Notes: generated from the letters alone by a model not told the origin. A stretch of DNA of 64,000 nucleotides from Prochlorococcus sp. AG-409-K04 (GCA_003215555.1 QCKE01000001.1:62001-126000); one strand, 5' to 3'; positions 52,070 through 61,741 are shown, numbered from the stretch's first letter. Made by a program: numbers and translations.

Positions 52070-53211
52070 TAGTTAGTTCCTCCTAAATTAAATACATTTG
52101 TATGTCGAATCACACCATCCTTACTTATCAAAGCCCCATTAACTAATTCATCCTCTTCGTCAAGGAGAAGTTTATTCTCATCCACTAAAGGATCAATAAG
52201 AGATAAAAGATTTCTTGAGTACAAAGCACTTGCATGATTAGGGATAGAACATGCTAAATCGGATGCACCAATGAGAGTTACTCCATTTCTTTTTAGTGTT
52301 TGACCTACTTTGGTACATGCACAATTTCCTCCCTGAGAAACTGCTAGATCAACAACCACTGAACCTGGTCTCATTCGATCAAGCATATCTTCATCAATAA
52401 GACGTGGAGCCCTTTTGCCAGGTACTTGAGCAGTACAAATTGCTACATCTGCATCAGCCAGCTGAGCTGAGAGTTTTTCTCTTTGAGCCAGTAAGAAATC
52501 TTCAGAGACCTGCTTTGCATACCCTCCTGACTGACTAGGAACTTCTGTGAGATCTGGAGGGTCCAAAAACCTAGCTCCTAGCGACTCAACTTGTTCCTTC
52601 ACTTCTGGGCGAATATCACTAACAAAAACAACTGCACCAAGGCGCTTAGCAGTTGCAATTGCCTGCAAACCAGCTACACCAGCTCCTAAGACAACAACCT
52701 TTGCTGGCTGAACAGTTCCTGCAGCGGTCATCAACATTGGGAAATACCTATCGAGAGCACTTGCACCTAAAAGGACCGCTTTATAACCAGATACATTCGC
52801 TTGAGATGATAATGCATCACAAGATTGAGCTCTGCTTATTCTAGGTAACAACTCAAGAGACAATGCTGACAAACCAGCCTTCTGCAATGATTTTGCAAGA
52901 CTTTGGTTTCCATATGGCGCTAGCAATCCGACAATTAATGATCCAGATTTCAGCTTCAATAAAAACTCATTACTAGGAGAATTTACACACAAGCATAAAT
53001 CAAAATTTTTAAGAGAGTCTCCAGTGATATCAGAGAAGATCTCAGCCCCTGCCTCCACATATTTGTGATCAAGATACCCCGCTGAGACACCTGCTCCTTT
53101 TTGAATAAATACTGAAAAACCTTTAGATGAAAGCTTTTTCACAGTCTCAGGAGTTGCTGCGACTCTCGTTTCACCTTCTGCAGATTCGATAGGAATTAAA
53201 ACTCTTAGCAA
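52069..53211 (-). CDS. pntA1: NAD(P) transhydrogenase alpha subunit part 1 (NAD-binding)
   Basis: A 380-residue soluble domain dI that binds NAD(H), a member of the alanine dehydrogenase/PNT family. The start is VLIPIESAEGETRVAATPET. The NAD site is AAGTVQPAKVVVLGAGVAGL (~163-182) with QAIATAKRLGAVVFVSDIRP. PGSVVVDLAVSQGGNCACT follows. Split alpha subunits with this part alone are the cyanobacterial norm. Confidence 0.95.
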   Translation of the reverse strand: MLRVLIPIESAEGETRVAATPETVKKLSSKGFSVFIQKGAGVSAGYLDHKYVEAGAEIFSDITGDSLKNFDLCLCVNSPSNEFLLKLKSGSLIVGLLAPYGNQSLAKSLQKAGLSALSLELLPRISRAQSCDALSSQANVSGYKAVLLGASALDRYFPMLMTAAGTVQPAKVVVLGAGVAGLQAIATAKRLGAVVFVSDIRPEVKEQVESLGARFLDPPDLTEVPSQSGGYAKQVSEDFLLAQREKLSAQLADADVAICTAQVPGKRAPRLIDEDMLDRMRPGSVVVDLAVSQGGNCACTKVGQTLKRNGVTLIGASDLACSIPNHASALYSRNLLSLIDPLVDENKLLLDEEDELVNGALISKDGVIRHTNVFNLGGTN

Positions 53212-53341
53212 GACAAAAAAACTTAATCAATTGAAGATTAGGACTGAAAAGGTTCAAAGACCACGATATTTGTTGAAAAAACCTTTTCCTTAAGCTCAAT
53301 CATGGCTAATAAAAAAGAGGAAACTAAATTTCAAGCAAGAT

Positions 53342-53920
53342 ATGAGCTTAAAAGCAATCGAATGTCCTGATGGTGTATGTCATAGCCATCATGGAGGGCA
53401 CGCAGTCCCTCGCACAGCAATGCAGCAAAATCTCCAACTTCATGGAAGAGAATGGTGCGAACGCCTTGCAGAAAGGATCTATGAAATGTCAGTAGATACT
53501 TATTCTCAAACTGTTATGCCTAGCTTGCATGCATCAGGATGGCAACGTCGTCATTTGGACTGGGAATTTAAACTCGCTGACAACAACTCTGAGCCCGATG
53601 AAACGTTAGTAGAAGGAATCATTAATGCAACTGAGAGTTTTCTTAGGAGCAGTGAGGTACATCGTTTGTTTATTCAAGAACTTGTTCAAGGAACTTTTGA
53701 AGAAGCTACTGAAGATCACCTAAAATCTAAAGCCGTAAGATCATTAATTGATAATGAGATAATGGCAATGCTTGAAGAGCGCAAAGAAGATCTTATAGAT
53801 CGATTAGCAGAAAATCTCTTAGATGAATCAAATGGTGAATTTAATATTGCAAAAAAAGCAGCTTGCGAAGGAATAAATGAAGTTAAAAAATTACTTTTAA
53901 ATCATTCAGAATCAATTTAA
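53342..53920 (+). CDS. conserved protein with CxxxxHSHHGGH motif
   Basis: A 192-residue soluble protein. The N-terminus is CPDGVCHSHHGGHAVPRTAM (~8-27): two Cys and four His close together, likely a metal-binding segment. The rest is helical and acidic: ERIYEMSVDTYSQTVMPSLH, then TESFLRSSEVHRLFIQELVQ and LLDESNGEFNIAKKA. No family is recognised. It is divergent from pntA1, with 130 bases between them. Confidence 0.55.
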   Translation: MSLKAIECPDGVCHSHHGGHAVPRTAMQQNLQLHGREWCERLAERIYEMSVDTYSQTVMPSLHASGWQRRHLDWEFKLADNNSEPDETLVEGIINATESFLRSSEVHRLFIQELVQGTFEEATEDHLKSKAVRSLIDNEIMAMLEERKEDLIDRLAENLLDESNGEFNIAKKAACEGINEVKKLLLNHSESI

Positions 53921-54122
53921 ATTCCATAAAATATGTTCAAAAGATTATCTTCATATCCAATTACATTTTTTCTTTAGATTCTCAAAACCCTAGTAGAAAC
54001 GTTGAATATATAAAGAATTCATTAAGACAATAATTCTATTTGTACTAAAAACATGATTTTGTACAAATAACACATATCTAAATACGTGTGCCGTGCAAAG
54101 GTAGCCCCGTTGGCTGGAACCA

Positions 54123-54368
54123 ATGGAAAATCCTTTTAAACGACGAATAAGCATTGCCACTTGTTGGGCTTCTAGCAGAGTGGCCATATTAGATAGTACT
54201 GAACGGTACGAAGATAGCTATGCAATAACTCAAGAATTTAGAGAATGGATAATTTGCTTAGAAAGTAAGGATTCAAAAGAAATTAATTCTTCAGTGCTTA
54301 AAGTACCCACTACATTAAAATCTCTTGAAGAAAAAAATAGAGAAAAAGATGAAATGCTTGAGCTTTGA
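54123..54368 (+). CDS. small soluble protein, EFxEW family member 3
   Basis: An 81-residue protein. The core YEDSYAITQEFREWIICLES (~34-53) matches those of 13200-13439 and 24507-24704. The N-terminus is hydrophobic/basic (MENPFKRRISIATCWASSRV), and the C-terminus is charged (TTLKSLEEKNREKDEMLEL) and coiled-coil-like. Upstream bases 54090-54120 are GC-rich and can form a short AGCC/GGCT stem. Function unknown. Confidence 0.55.
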   Translation: MENPFKRRISIATCWASSRVAILDSTERYEDSYAITQEFREWIICLESKDSKEINSSVLKVPTTLKSLEEKNREKDEMLEL

Positions 54369-54451
54369 AAGCAAAAAATAATATTTTTCTCATACACGCA
54401 AGGAAGTCTAGATTTCTTTAAAATAGTATTTAGTTTATATCGATTGAAAAA

Positions 54452-55819
54452 TTGACTATTGAAAACCTTGTAATAATAGGCTCTGGCCCAGCAGGCTATA
54501 CAGCAGCAATATATGCAGCCCGAGCAAATCTTCAACCATTATTAATTACAGGTTTTGAACGAGGTGGAATTGCAGGTGGACAACTTATGACAACAACTTT
54601 TGTAGAAAATTTTCCTGGATTTCCAAATGGAATTATGGGGCCTGATCTAATGGACCTAATTAAATCCCAGGCAATTAGATGGGGTACAAAACTTTTAGAA
54701 GTTGATGCAGAGAGTATTGATTTAAGTCAATTTCCTTTCAATATCAAAACTGCAGATGACGACATATATAGTCACGCAATTATTATTGCAACTGGTGCAA
54801 GTGCTAACAAATTAAATCTTCCTCAAGAAAAAAAATTTTGGAGTAAAGGTATTAGTGCATGTGCAATATGTGATGGAGCTACACCGCAATTTCGCGATGA
54901 AGAATTAGCAGTTGTAGGGGGAGGAGACTCTGCATGTGAAGAAGCCGTTTATTTAACAAAGTTTGGAAGTCATGTTCACCTAATTGTTCGATCAAATCAA
55001 CTGAAAGCTAGCAAAGCAATGTCAGATCGAATAATAAGTAATCCCCAAATAACAATTCATTGGAACACTGAATTAATTGACGTTGAAGGTGACGAAAACA
55101 AATGGATGGAAAGAATTAAAATCAAAGAACAATCTTCAAACAAAACTAAAAATATTTATGTAAAAGGACTATTTTATGCAATCGGCCATACGCCCAATAC
55201 AGATTTGCTCAAAGGTAAGATTAAAATCAATACAAATGGATATGTCGCAACTGAACCTGGAAGGCCAGAAACCTCAAAAGAGGGGGTTTTTGCAGCAGGA
55301 GATGTTGCTGACAAGGAATGGAGACAAGGAGTTACTGCTGCTGCAAGTGGTTGCAAAGCTGCGCTAGCTGCTGAAAAATGGTTAACCCAAAAAGGGCTCT
55401 CTTCTTTGATAAAGAGATCACCTACTGAACCTGATCAAACAAAAAATATAAACATGGAAGTTTCTACAAAAGAAAATTTCCAGGAAAATGGAAAATGGCA
55501 AAAAGGAAGTTATGCACTTAGAAAGCTGTATCATGAAAGCACTAAAGTCCTTATGGTTGTTTATACATCTCCAAATTGCGGCCCTTGCCATGTTCTAAAA
55601 CCTCAACTAAAGAGAATAGTTGAAGAATTAGATGAAGCAGTTCAAGGAATAGAAATAGATATAGATTTAGATCAGGAAATTGCTAAGCAAGCAGGTATTA
55701 ATGGAACTCCTACAGTGCAGTTATTTCTCAAAAAAGATCTTAAAAAGCAATGGAAGGGAGTAAAACAACGAAGTGAAATTAAACACGTAATAACTGAAAT
55801 TATAAATCAAGAAAGTTAG
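54452..55819 (+). CDS. NADPH-thioredoxin reductase with fused thioredoxin domain (NTRC-like)
   Basis: A 455-residue fusion from a TTG start. The FAD site is VIIGSGPAGYTAAIYAARAN (~7-26). The redox pair is Cys137/Cys140 (SACAICDG), and the NADP part is AVVGGGDSACEEAVYLTKFG. The flavoprotein ends near 315. A linker leads to a thioredoxin domain (~345-455) with CGPC at 376-379 and the cis-Pro loop NGTPTVQLF. This matches NTRC, which reduces 2-Cys peroxiredoxins with NADPH in cyanobacteria and chloroplasts. Confidence 0.93.
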   Translation: MTIENLVIIGSGPAGYTAAIYAARANLQPLLITGFERGGIAGGQLMTTTFVENFPGFPNGIMGPDLMDLIKSQAIRWGTKLLEVDAESIDLSQFPFNIKTADDDIYSHAIIIATGASANKLNLPQEKKFWSKGISACAICDGATPQFRDEELAVVGGGDSACEEAVYLTKFGSHVHLIVRSNQLKASKAMSDRIISNPQITIHWNTELIDVEGDENKWMERIKIKEQSSNKTKNIYVKGLFYAIGHTPNTDLLKGKIKINTNGYVATEPGRPETSKEGVFAAGDVADKEWRQGVTAAASGCKAALAAEKWLTQKGLSSLIKRSPTEPDQTKNINMEVSTKENFQENGKWQKGSYALRKLYHESTKVLMVVYTSPNCGPCHVLKPQLKRIVEELDEAVQGIEIDIDLDQEIAKQAGINGTPTVQLFLKKDLKKQWKGVKQRSEIKHVITEIINQES

Positions 55820-55827
55820 TCAAAATT

Positions 55828-56109
55828 TTATTTTCTTCGAGGTCCTGAAGACCTATGTCCACCACCCCTATTGCCAGGCCTAGGTCCACCAGCTCCGGCA
55901 TTTCTTTCCCTATAAGTAATTCTTCCTCTTGTTAGGTCATAAGGACTTATTTCTACTAAGACCTTATCCCCAGCTAAAAGTTTAATTCTAAATTTTGTTA
56001 GCTTTCCAGCAGCTCTACACAAACATTGATGACCAGCAGGCTGTTCAAGGGTGACTAAATAAAAGCCATTTCCTTGTTCTTTTTCAATAACTCCAGATGT
56101 CTCAATCAT
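55828..56109 (-). CDS. IF-1-like protein with Gly/Arg-rich tail
   Basis: A 93-residue protein. Residues 1-70 form an S1/OB-fold of the translation initiation factor IF-1 type: GVIEKEQGNGFYLVTL, CRAAGKLTKFRIKLLAGDKV and SPYDLTRGRITYRERN. Compared with ordinary IF-1, the AHISGK segment reads CLCRAAGK. A 23-residue tail rich in Gly, Arg, Pro and His follows. Picocyanobacteria usually have a second, standard infA in the ribosomal protein cluster. I therefore call this a paralogue, possibly a cold-shock or RNA chaperone-like factor. Confidence 0.8.
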   Translation of the reverse strand: MIETSGVIEKEQGNGFYLVTLEQPAGHQCLCRAAGKLTKFRIKLLAGDKVLVEISPYDLTRGRITYRERNAGAGGPRPGNRGGGHRSSGPRRK

Positions 56110-56165
56110 ACTTGTTTGTTTTTCTTATATATATAATACAATTATTTTTTTAAAAACTATCTTGA

Positions 56166-56381
56166 TTAGCTTAAAACGTCTTGTAGCTCTCTAACTGTCT
56201 GAAGTTGCCCATAATAAAAATTTGCCATTGCCCTCCTATCTGAATCTTGCAATCCATCGAAAGCTTCAAAACCAAAATTTTTCCACAATTCATTACCGCA
56301 AACTTTATCTAATTCTTTTGTTGCCTCACAAGCAAGATTATCCAATCTTCTATTGAGATTTTTAACTTGAACAACTGACAT
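56166..56381 (-). CDS. conserved small helical protein
   Basis: A 71-residue soluble protein: QVKNLNRRLDNLACEATKEL, then DKVCGNELWKNFGFEAFDGL and YYGQLQTVRELQDVLS. Predicted helical with two Cys. The type is common in marine picocyanobacteria and its function is unknown. Confidence 0.6.
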   Translation of the reverse strand: MSVVQVKNLNRRLDNLACEATKELDKVCGNELWKNFGFEAFDGLQDSDRRAMANFYYGQLQTVRELQDVLS

Positions 56382-56445
56382 AACAAAAAAGGATTACCTG
56401 ACTAATAGTACAAATAAACTATTTTTTTGCAAGTGGTTAGAGGCC

Positions 56446-57408
56446 CTAAAAAGGAAGTTTTTTCCTCTGCTCTTTATTGAGATCCGCCTCCATCTCTTTG
56501 AGTCGTTTAAGGATCACATCGTAATACTCCTTGACATAGGAATCTAATGTTGTTGTTTTACTAGGGTCTAGGCCAAATTCTTCATATGTTTTCCCCATAG
56601 GAGAGTCTAGTTTTATACCACTACCACTAACATCAGCAAAAGAAAGACGCTCTGCAACATTTAATGTTGCCTGAAAGAAAGAAACCAAAGTTTTCCCAAA
56701 AGCAATAAGAGCTGGTGAAACTCTTAACACTTTTGCTTGCTTATTACTAAATCCCTCGCACAACTTCACAACGTCTTCACTCTTCCAACACTTTGGTCCA
56801 ACAACTGGATAGCTTTTTCTAATTGTATTTTTCCTGTTCAAGGCCGAAACAGCAAATGCAGCCATATCCTCAGTATTCATATAAGAAATTTCACTGGGGG
56901 TGCCACTAATCCAAACTGGCTGACTATCTAAAATAGGAATAGCAAACTGACCAATCACTCCTTGCATAAAAGCAGCTCCTTGCAAAATAGTAAAATCCAG
57001 GGCCGAATCCTCAAGTAACCTTTCTGTACAAAATTTGATATCCATCAAAGGAACTTCCCTAAATTTCTCAGCTGCCAACAAAGAAATAAATACAACTCTC
57101 TTGACACGTTTCTGCTCACAGGCTTGAAAAAGATTTAACTTACCTTGCCAATCAGTTACATAAACACTTCTAGGGTCATCAGGCCTACTAGTAGCTGCAT
57201 CTATCACTGCATCAACTTCTTGAAGGGAATAATCGAGACTGTCTTTATTAAGTAAATCTCCTTGCGTTAGCTCACATCCCCATTCTTGAAGATAAGAAGC
57301 CTTTCGGGGATTTCTCACCATACATCTCACTTGAATCCCAGCATCAATAGCCTGTTTGGCTATCTGCCGACCAAGTGTGCCTGTTCCACCAACAATTAAA
57401 ACCTTCAT
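56446..57408 (-). CDS. ycf39: Ycf39-type NmrA-like epimerase-fold protein
   Basis: A 320-residue atypical short-chain dehydrogenase. The start MKVLIVGGTGTLGRQIAKQA is chosen because the family begins here; a Met four codons upstream is possible. NAD(P) motif GGTGTLG (~7-13). Family segments VRNPRKASYLQEWGCELTQG, DLLNKDSL and FISLLAAEKF follow. Ycf39 (HCF244 in plants) helps assemble the photosystem II D1 protein, in cyanobacteria together with Hli proteins. Its neighbour petM is also photosynthetic. Confidence 0.93.
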   Translation of the reverse strand: MKVLIVGGTGTLGRQIAKQAIDAGIQVRCMVRNPRKASYLQEWGCELTQGDLLNKDSLDYSLQEVDAVIDAATSRPDDPRSVYVTDWQGKLNLFQACEQKRVKRVVFISLLAAEKFREVPLMDIKFCTERLLEDSALDFTILQGAAFMQGVIGQFAIPILDSQPVWISGTPSEISYMNTEDMAAFAVSALNRKNTIRKSYPVVGPKCWKSEDVVKLCEGFSNKQAKVLRVSPALIAFGKTLVSFFQATLNVAERLSFADVSGSGIKLDSPMGKTYEEFGLDPSKTTTLDSYVKEYYDVILKRLKEMEADLNKEQRKKLPF

Positions 57409-57466
57409 CCCAGAAGTCATTTCCAGTCAGAAGCTTAATCGTAAGCAATAAATAACGCGAGAAGTA

Positions 57467-57565
57467 TCATTTTCCTTGAATCTTAAGCAAAAGAGTTCCT
57501 CCGAAGAGTCCAAGAGGAATTAATACCCAGAAAATTGCAGCCGTTCCAAAAATCTCTGAAGCCAT
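57467..57565 (-). CDS. petM: cytochrome b6f subunit PetM
   Basis: A 32-residue frame read directly: [20 protein letters not shown], then [12 protein letters not shown]. It is a single membrane helix with the PetM (subunit VII) pattern, including the LIPxGLxGGxLLLKIQ end. The stop lies 58 bases from the ycf39 start on the same strand. Confidence 0.9.
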   Translation of the reverse strand: MASEIFGTAAIFWVLIPLGLFGGTLLLKIQGK

Positions 57566-57650
57566 TTCCAAACGTTTAAACTAGATTCATTATTCTAATA
57601 TTCTAAGCTCCTATCACAAACGTATATGCAATATTTTTACGATAAAACAA

Positions 57651-58634
57651 ATGACTTTTCAAAGTATTGAATTCGCAGGATCTAAATTGAAAAGAGAGAT
57701 TTTTGCTAATAAAAACGCAAACTGGGGAAGAGAATCCCTTTGGGTATGGAATGATTTTTTTTGTCATTGGAGAGAAACAGGCTACGAAAACAAAAAATCA
57801 ATTTTATTCCTCCATGGATTCGGAGCAAGCAGTTCTCATTGGAGATACAACGCAAATTACTTTGCCAAAAGAGGATTTAGAGTTTATGCATTAGATCTTC
57901 TTGGTTTTGGCAAATCTGATCAGCCTGGAACCAACCAAATTCGAAAGCTAGATAATGAGCTTTGGGCAAGACAAGTAGCTGCATTTATAAAAGAAATTAT
58001 CTGGATACAAGCAAAAAATGAAAAGACAATCCTTATAGGAAATTCACTTGGAGCGCTAGTAGCTTTAACAACAGCTGCTTTTTACCCTGAACTAGTTGAA
58101 TCAGTTGTCGCAGCACCACTTCCTGATCCAGCCCTAATTCAAAACCAAAAGAATCAATCCGAGTGGCTAATATCAACAAAAAACTTTATCATAAAAATTT
58201 TATTTAAATTGCTTCCATTAGAACTAATAATTTCTCTAATCATAAGAACTAACCTTATTAATATTGCCATCCAATCCGCATATAATTGTTCAATTAAAAA
58301 AGATAAAGAACTCAAAAAAATTATTATAAAACCTGCTCAAAGAAAATCTGCTGCTAGAGCACTTAGGGCTATGTGCATAGGCATGGCAACTCGAAGAAAT
58401 GAAGTAACTGCACCTTTCCTATTGAAAAGAATCAACGCTTTTCAGAACAAGTTACCAATTCTACTTTTATGGGGAAGACAAGACAAATTTGTTCCTCTAA
58501 AAATTGGCAAAGAATTAAAAAAGCAATACCAATGGTTAAGTTTGTCCGTTTTTGATGATATTGGTCACTGTCCACATGACGAAGCGCCAAGCACCTTCAA
58601 CAAATCCGTTTTAAATTGGCTAAGAAGCTATTAA
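57651..58634 (+). CDS. alpha/beta hydrolase (pheophytinase/chlorophyllase-like group)
   Basis: A 327-residue hydrolase. [20 protein letters not shown] carries the HGFG oxyanion motif. [15 protein letters not shown] follows. The nucleophile is in [13 protein letters not shown] (GNSLG). The Asp is in [13 protein letters not shown], and the His in [14 protein letters not shown]. The GNSLG and GHCPHDE forms are those of plant pheophytinase-like hydrolases; a chlorophyll-related ester is possible but unproven. The last bases overlap the start region of the ilvH frame. Confidence 0.87.
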   Translation: MTFQSIEFAGSKLKREIFANKNANWGRESLWVWNDFFCHWRETGYENKKSILFLHGFGASSSHWRYNANYFAKRGFRVYALDLLGFGKSDQPGTNQIRKLDNELWARQVAAFIKEIIWIQAKNEKTILIGNSLGALVALTTAAFYPELVESVVAAPLPDPALIQNQKNQSEWLISTKNFIIKILFKLLPLELIISLIIRTNLINIAIQSAYNCSIKKDKELKKIIIKPAQRKSAARALRAMCIGMATRRNEVTAPFLLKRINAFQNKLPILLLWGRQDKFVPLKIGKELKKQYQWLSLSVFDDIGHCPHDEAPSTFNKSVLNWLRSY

Positions 58635-58654
58635 AAAGGATATATTCAAAATAT

Positions 58655-59185
58655 ATGAAACATACTCTTTCCGTTCTAGTAGAAGATCAATCAGGAGCTC
58701 TAAGCAGAATCTCCGGCTTATTTGCTCGAAGGGGATTCAATATTGACAGCTTAGCTGTTGGTCCAGCGGAAGCACCAGGCATTTCTCGATTAACAATGGT
58801 AGTTGAAGGTGATGATCAAACACTTCAACAAATGTCTAAGCAACTAGACAAACTTGTAAATGTTCTGAATGTTATTGACTTAACAACTTTGCCAGCGGTT
58901 GAAAGAGAGTTGATGCTTCTAAAAGTTTCAGTTACAAATGAACAACGGACCCATATACTTGACCTTGTTCAGGTCTTTAGAGCAAAAGTCGTAGACGTAT
59001 CCTATGATGCTTTGACATTAGAAGTTGTAGGAGATCCAGGCAAGTTAGTTGCTTTAGAAAAACTTTTAAAACCTTTTGGGATCTTAGAAATAGCAAGAAC
59101 AGGCAAGGTTGCTTTAGAGAGAGCTTCTGGTGTTAATACTGAGATATTGAAATCCTCTTCAATAAAAACAAATCTTCCTGCCTAA
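58655..59185 (+). CDS. ilvH: acetolactate synthase small subunit
   Basis: A 176-residue regulatory subunit of acetohydroxyacid synthase in branched-chain amino acid synthesis. The start [20 protein letters not shown] is chosen because the family begins there. An ACT domain (~1-75) holds [20 protein letters not shown] and gives valine feedback control. The C-terminal part has [11 protein letters not shown] and [16 protein letters not shown]. Length is normal. Confidence 0.95.
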   Translation: MKHTLSVLVEDQSGALSRISGLFARRGFNIDSLAVGPAEAPGISRLTMVVEGDDQTLQQMSKQLDKLVNVLNVIDLTTLPAVERELMLLKVSVTNEQRTHILDLVQVFRAKVVDVSYDALTLEVVGDPGKLVALEKLLKPFGILEIARTGKVALERASGVNTEILKSSSIKTNLPA

Positions 59186-59193
59186 GTATTAAA

Positions 59194-59886
59194 TCAATTA
59201 CCAATTTTTTTTATATATAATATTTGATCACCTTCTTTAATTAATTCCACAACATCAATTCCTTTTAATACTTTTCCAAAAACCGCATACCTACCATCTA
59301 ACTCAGGAAGATCTTTTAATGCAATATAAAACTTTATCTTTGCAGAGTTAAGAGATTGCATTCTTGACATTGCTAAAGATCCACGTTTATGGGTTAAAAT
59401 AATTCTTCTAAAATCCTCATCTTTGCTTATTATTTGATTATATCTAGGACTTTCTTCTCCTTTAAGCTTAATCTCAAGTGGAATAGGCTTTAAGGCAATA
59501 TTTTCATTATCAAGATAACTTACATTTAATTTATTAATTTTATTTTTTAAAACAATTTTATTCTCTTTATGCCCACCCTGAACAATAAAAGGAAAAGGAT
59601 TTTTTATAGACCGATCAAAGTAAGTATTATTTAAAGAACCACGTTCAACTAAAGAAAGAAAACTAGTAGAAGTAAGAGGAGCAGATTCAGCATTTAATTC
59701 AACAATAAAAGTTCCTCTATTTGTTCTAAATTCTAATTTTTGATTTGAACGAATACAATTTATATTTTTTATTGAACATCTATCATTTTCAATTTTAGAT
59801 TTTGGTTCTGAACAACCAGAAAGAAGTAATGAAAAGGTAAATAAAAATGATAAAAAGTATTTGTTAATAGATAAAAACACTTTCAT
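59194..59886 (-). CDS. cyclophilin-type peptidyl-prolyl isomerase, lipoprotein
   Basis: A 230-residue protein. A lipoprotein signal peptide ends LLLSGCSEPK (~19-28), with lipidated Cys24 or so. The cyclophilin domain (~50-230) is recognisable by FIVELNAESAPLTSTSFLSL, ERGSLNNTYFDRSIKNPFPF and IVQGGH. GSLAMSRMQSLNSAKIKFYI and YAVFGKVLKGIDVVELI end it. It should fold proteins outside the cytoplasmic or thylakoid membrane. The active-site Arg of human cyclophilin (YFDRSIK here) is kept. Confidence 0.88.
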   Translation of the reverse strand: MKVFLSINKYFLSFLFTFSLLLSGCSEPKSKIENDRCSIKNINCIRSNQKLEFRTNRGTFIVELNAESAPLTSTSFLSLVERGSLNNTYFDRSIKNPFPFIVQGGHKENKIVLKNKINKLNVSYLDNENIALKPIPLEIKLKGEESPRYNQIISKDEDFRRIILTHKRGSLAMSRMQSLNSAKIKFYIALKDLPELDGRYAVFGKVLKGIDVVELIKEGDQILYIKKIGN

Positions 59887-59904
59887 TAGTTTTTATTTTA
59901 ATTG

Positions 59905-60486
59905 TCATGCAGACAATCCCTCCAAGTTAACACTTAAAAAGCGAGCAAGTTCCGCACCTTCTTTTTCTAATTTTAGAAGTGGCTGTGGTCCGCCTACATC
60001 ACTTATAGGTAGATCTTTTCTTCCTTGAAGACGCAATGTAATTCTTCTTCGAGGATTAAAGCCCTCACGTATTTCCAACTTAACTGCTTGAACATCTGCA
60101 AGAGGGATCTCAATAGATATATTTTTCAGGAATCCTTGTCTTGAAACATATAACAAGCCTTTTGCTTTATCAAATCTATTAAACCCTGAGCCATAATCAA
60201 CCCTAATCAGAGCCCATAAATAAGTGGCAACAAATGTTCCCAATACTCCATAAAAGCCCATAAACAAACCTTGGGGAACAAATATTAATGTCGAAGGGTT
60301 ACCTAAAGGGAGAAAATCCTTCCCTAAATAACTTGACAAAGCTGCTAATGAGAATCCAACTCCTCCAATTGTCAGCATTGCAGCAACTATGTAATTAGAA
60401 GTTTTTTTGGAACCATTAACAATTTGTTCCAAACAAGATTCAGAAGAACCCTCAGGTTTTTGGGACTCCTTAAGATCAGCCGTCAT
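59905..60486 (-). CDS. ycf4: photosystem I assembly protein Ycf4
   Basis: A 193-residue protein. The start MTADLKESQKPEGSSESCLE is preferred; the frame extends 14 codons upstream. Two helices (~35-57 and ~70-98) are typical of Ycf4, then VDYGSGFNRFDKAKGLLYVS, GFLKNISIEIPLADVQAVKL and EGFNPRRRITLRLQGRKDLP. Ycf4 is a scaffold for photosystem I. It lies divergently next to psbD. Confidence 0.94.
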   Translation of the reverse strand: MTADLKESQKPEGSSESCLEQIVNGSKKTSNYIVAAMLTIGGVGFSLAALSSYLGKDFLPLGNPSTLIFVPQGLFMGFYGVLGTFVATYLWALIRVDYGSGFNRFDKAKGLLYVSRQGFLKNISIEIPLADVQAVKLEIREGFNPRRRITLRLQGRKDLPISDVGGPQPLLKLEKEGAELARFLSVNLEGLSA

Positions 60487-60664
60487 AACAGGTCTCAACT
60501 GGAATCTATTGTGTAATAAAGCGGACAAAAAAACATGAAAAGGTATTCCTTTGTTTAATTAGCAATACAACAAGGGGTTTCATCTGATAAAAATTTCCCC
60601 CGCAAGGCTTCCCTAATTGTTAAAGTCTCGAGCGTATCCCAAAAAGTTCAGCAACGTTGCACTC

Positions 60665-61741
60665 ATGACGATCGCTGTTGGTGGCGCCCAAGATAGAGGA
60701 TGGTTTGACGTCCTCGATGACTGGCTTAAACGCGACCGATTCGTATTTGTTGGTTGGTCTGGTCTTCTTCTCTTCCCTACTGCCTATTTGGCTATCGGTG
60801 GATGGTTTTTAGGCACAACCTTCGTAACTTCCTGGTACACCCATGGTGTAGCCAGTTCATATTTAGAAGGATGTAATTTCCTTACTGCTGCTGTGAGTAC
60901 CCCTGGCGATGCCATGGGACATAGTCTTTTGTTCCTTTGGGGACCAGAAGCTCAAGGCAGTCTTGTTCGCTGGCTTCAACTAGGCGGACTATGGAATTTC
61001 GTTGTTCTTCACGGTGCGTTTAGCCTAATAGGCTTCATGCTGCGTCAGTTTGAAATTGCAAGACTCGTGGGCATTAGGCCTTACAACGCACTTGCCTTTT
61101 CAGCAGTTATAGCTGTTTATACAGCATGTTTCCTTATATATCCTTTAGGGCAACACAGCTTTTTCTTCGCTCCATCTTTTGGGGTGGCAGCTATCTTCCG
61201 TTTCATCTTATTTATTCAAGGCTTCCATAACATCACTCTCAATCCATTTCATATGATGGGAGTTGCTGGAATTCTTGGAGGTGCTCTTCTTTGTGCCATT
61301 CATGGTGCAACAGTGCAAAACACCCTGTATGAAGATACAAGTATCTATTCAGGTGGAAAAGCTCAAAGTACTACTTTTAGAGCTTTTGACCCTACACAGG
61401 AAGAAGAGACTTACTCCATGATCACTGCAAATAGGTTCTGGAGTCAGATTTTTGGTATTGCTTTTTCAAACAAGCGTTTTCTTCACTTCTTAATGCTATT
61501 CGTACCTGTTATGGGTATGTGGTGTGCAGCTATAGGTATCGTTGGACTTGCTCTTAACTTGAGAGCATATGACTTCGTAAGCCAAGAAATTAGAGCAGCT
61601 GAAGATCCAGAGTTTGAAACATTTTATACAAAAAACATACTTTTGAACGAAGGTATGAGAGCTTGGATGTCTTCTGTGGATCAGCCACACGAAAACTTTG
61701 TATTCCCTGAGGAGGTACTCCCACGTGGAAACGCCCTTTAA
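60665..61741 (+). CDS. psbD: photosystem II D2 protein
   Basis: A 358-residue reaction-centre protein. The start [20 protein letters not shown] is the family start; the frame runs 16 codons further upstream. Five helices. Redox and cofactor residues lie in [40 protein letters not shown] and [12 protein letters not shown]. It binds the special-pair chlorophylls, QA and half the non-haem iron. Its end overlaps psbC by 17 bases, as in other cyanobacteria. Confidence 0.98.
   Translation: MTIAVGGAQDRGWFDVLDDWLKRDRFVFVGWSGLLLFPTAYLAIGGWFLGTTFVTSWYTHGVASSYLEGCNFLTAAVSTPGDAMGHSLLFLWGPEAQGSLVRWLQLGGLWNFVVLHGAFSLIGFMLRQFEIARLVGIRPYNALAFSAVIAVYTACFLIYPLGQHSFFFAPSFGVAAIFRFILFIQGFHNITLNPFHMMGVAGILGGALLCAIHGATVQNTLYEDTSIYSGGKAQSTTFRAFDPTQEEETYSMITANRFWSQIFGIAFSNKRFLHFLMLFVPVMGMWCAAIGIVGLALNLRAYDFVSQEIRAAEDPEFETFYTKNILLNEGMRAWMSSVDQPHENFVFPEEVLPRGNAL
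61709..61715 (+). promoter_or_regulatory. ribosome binding site of psbC inside psbD
   Basis: GAGGAGG ends nine bases before the GTG start of psbC and lies inside the psbD coding sequence. It supports the overlapping GTG start over any ATG further down. Confidence 0.85.

Noticed and set aside
54085-54122. possible small RNA (GC-rich AGCC/GGCT stem)
   Set aside because: The stem is too short and no terminator follows.
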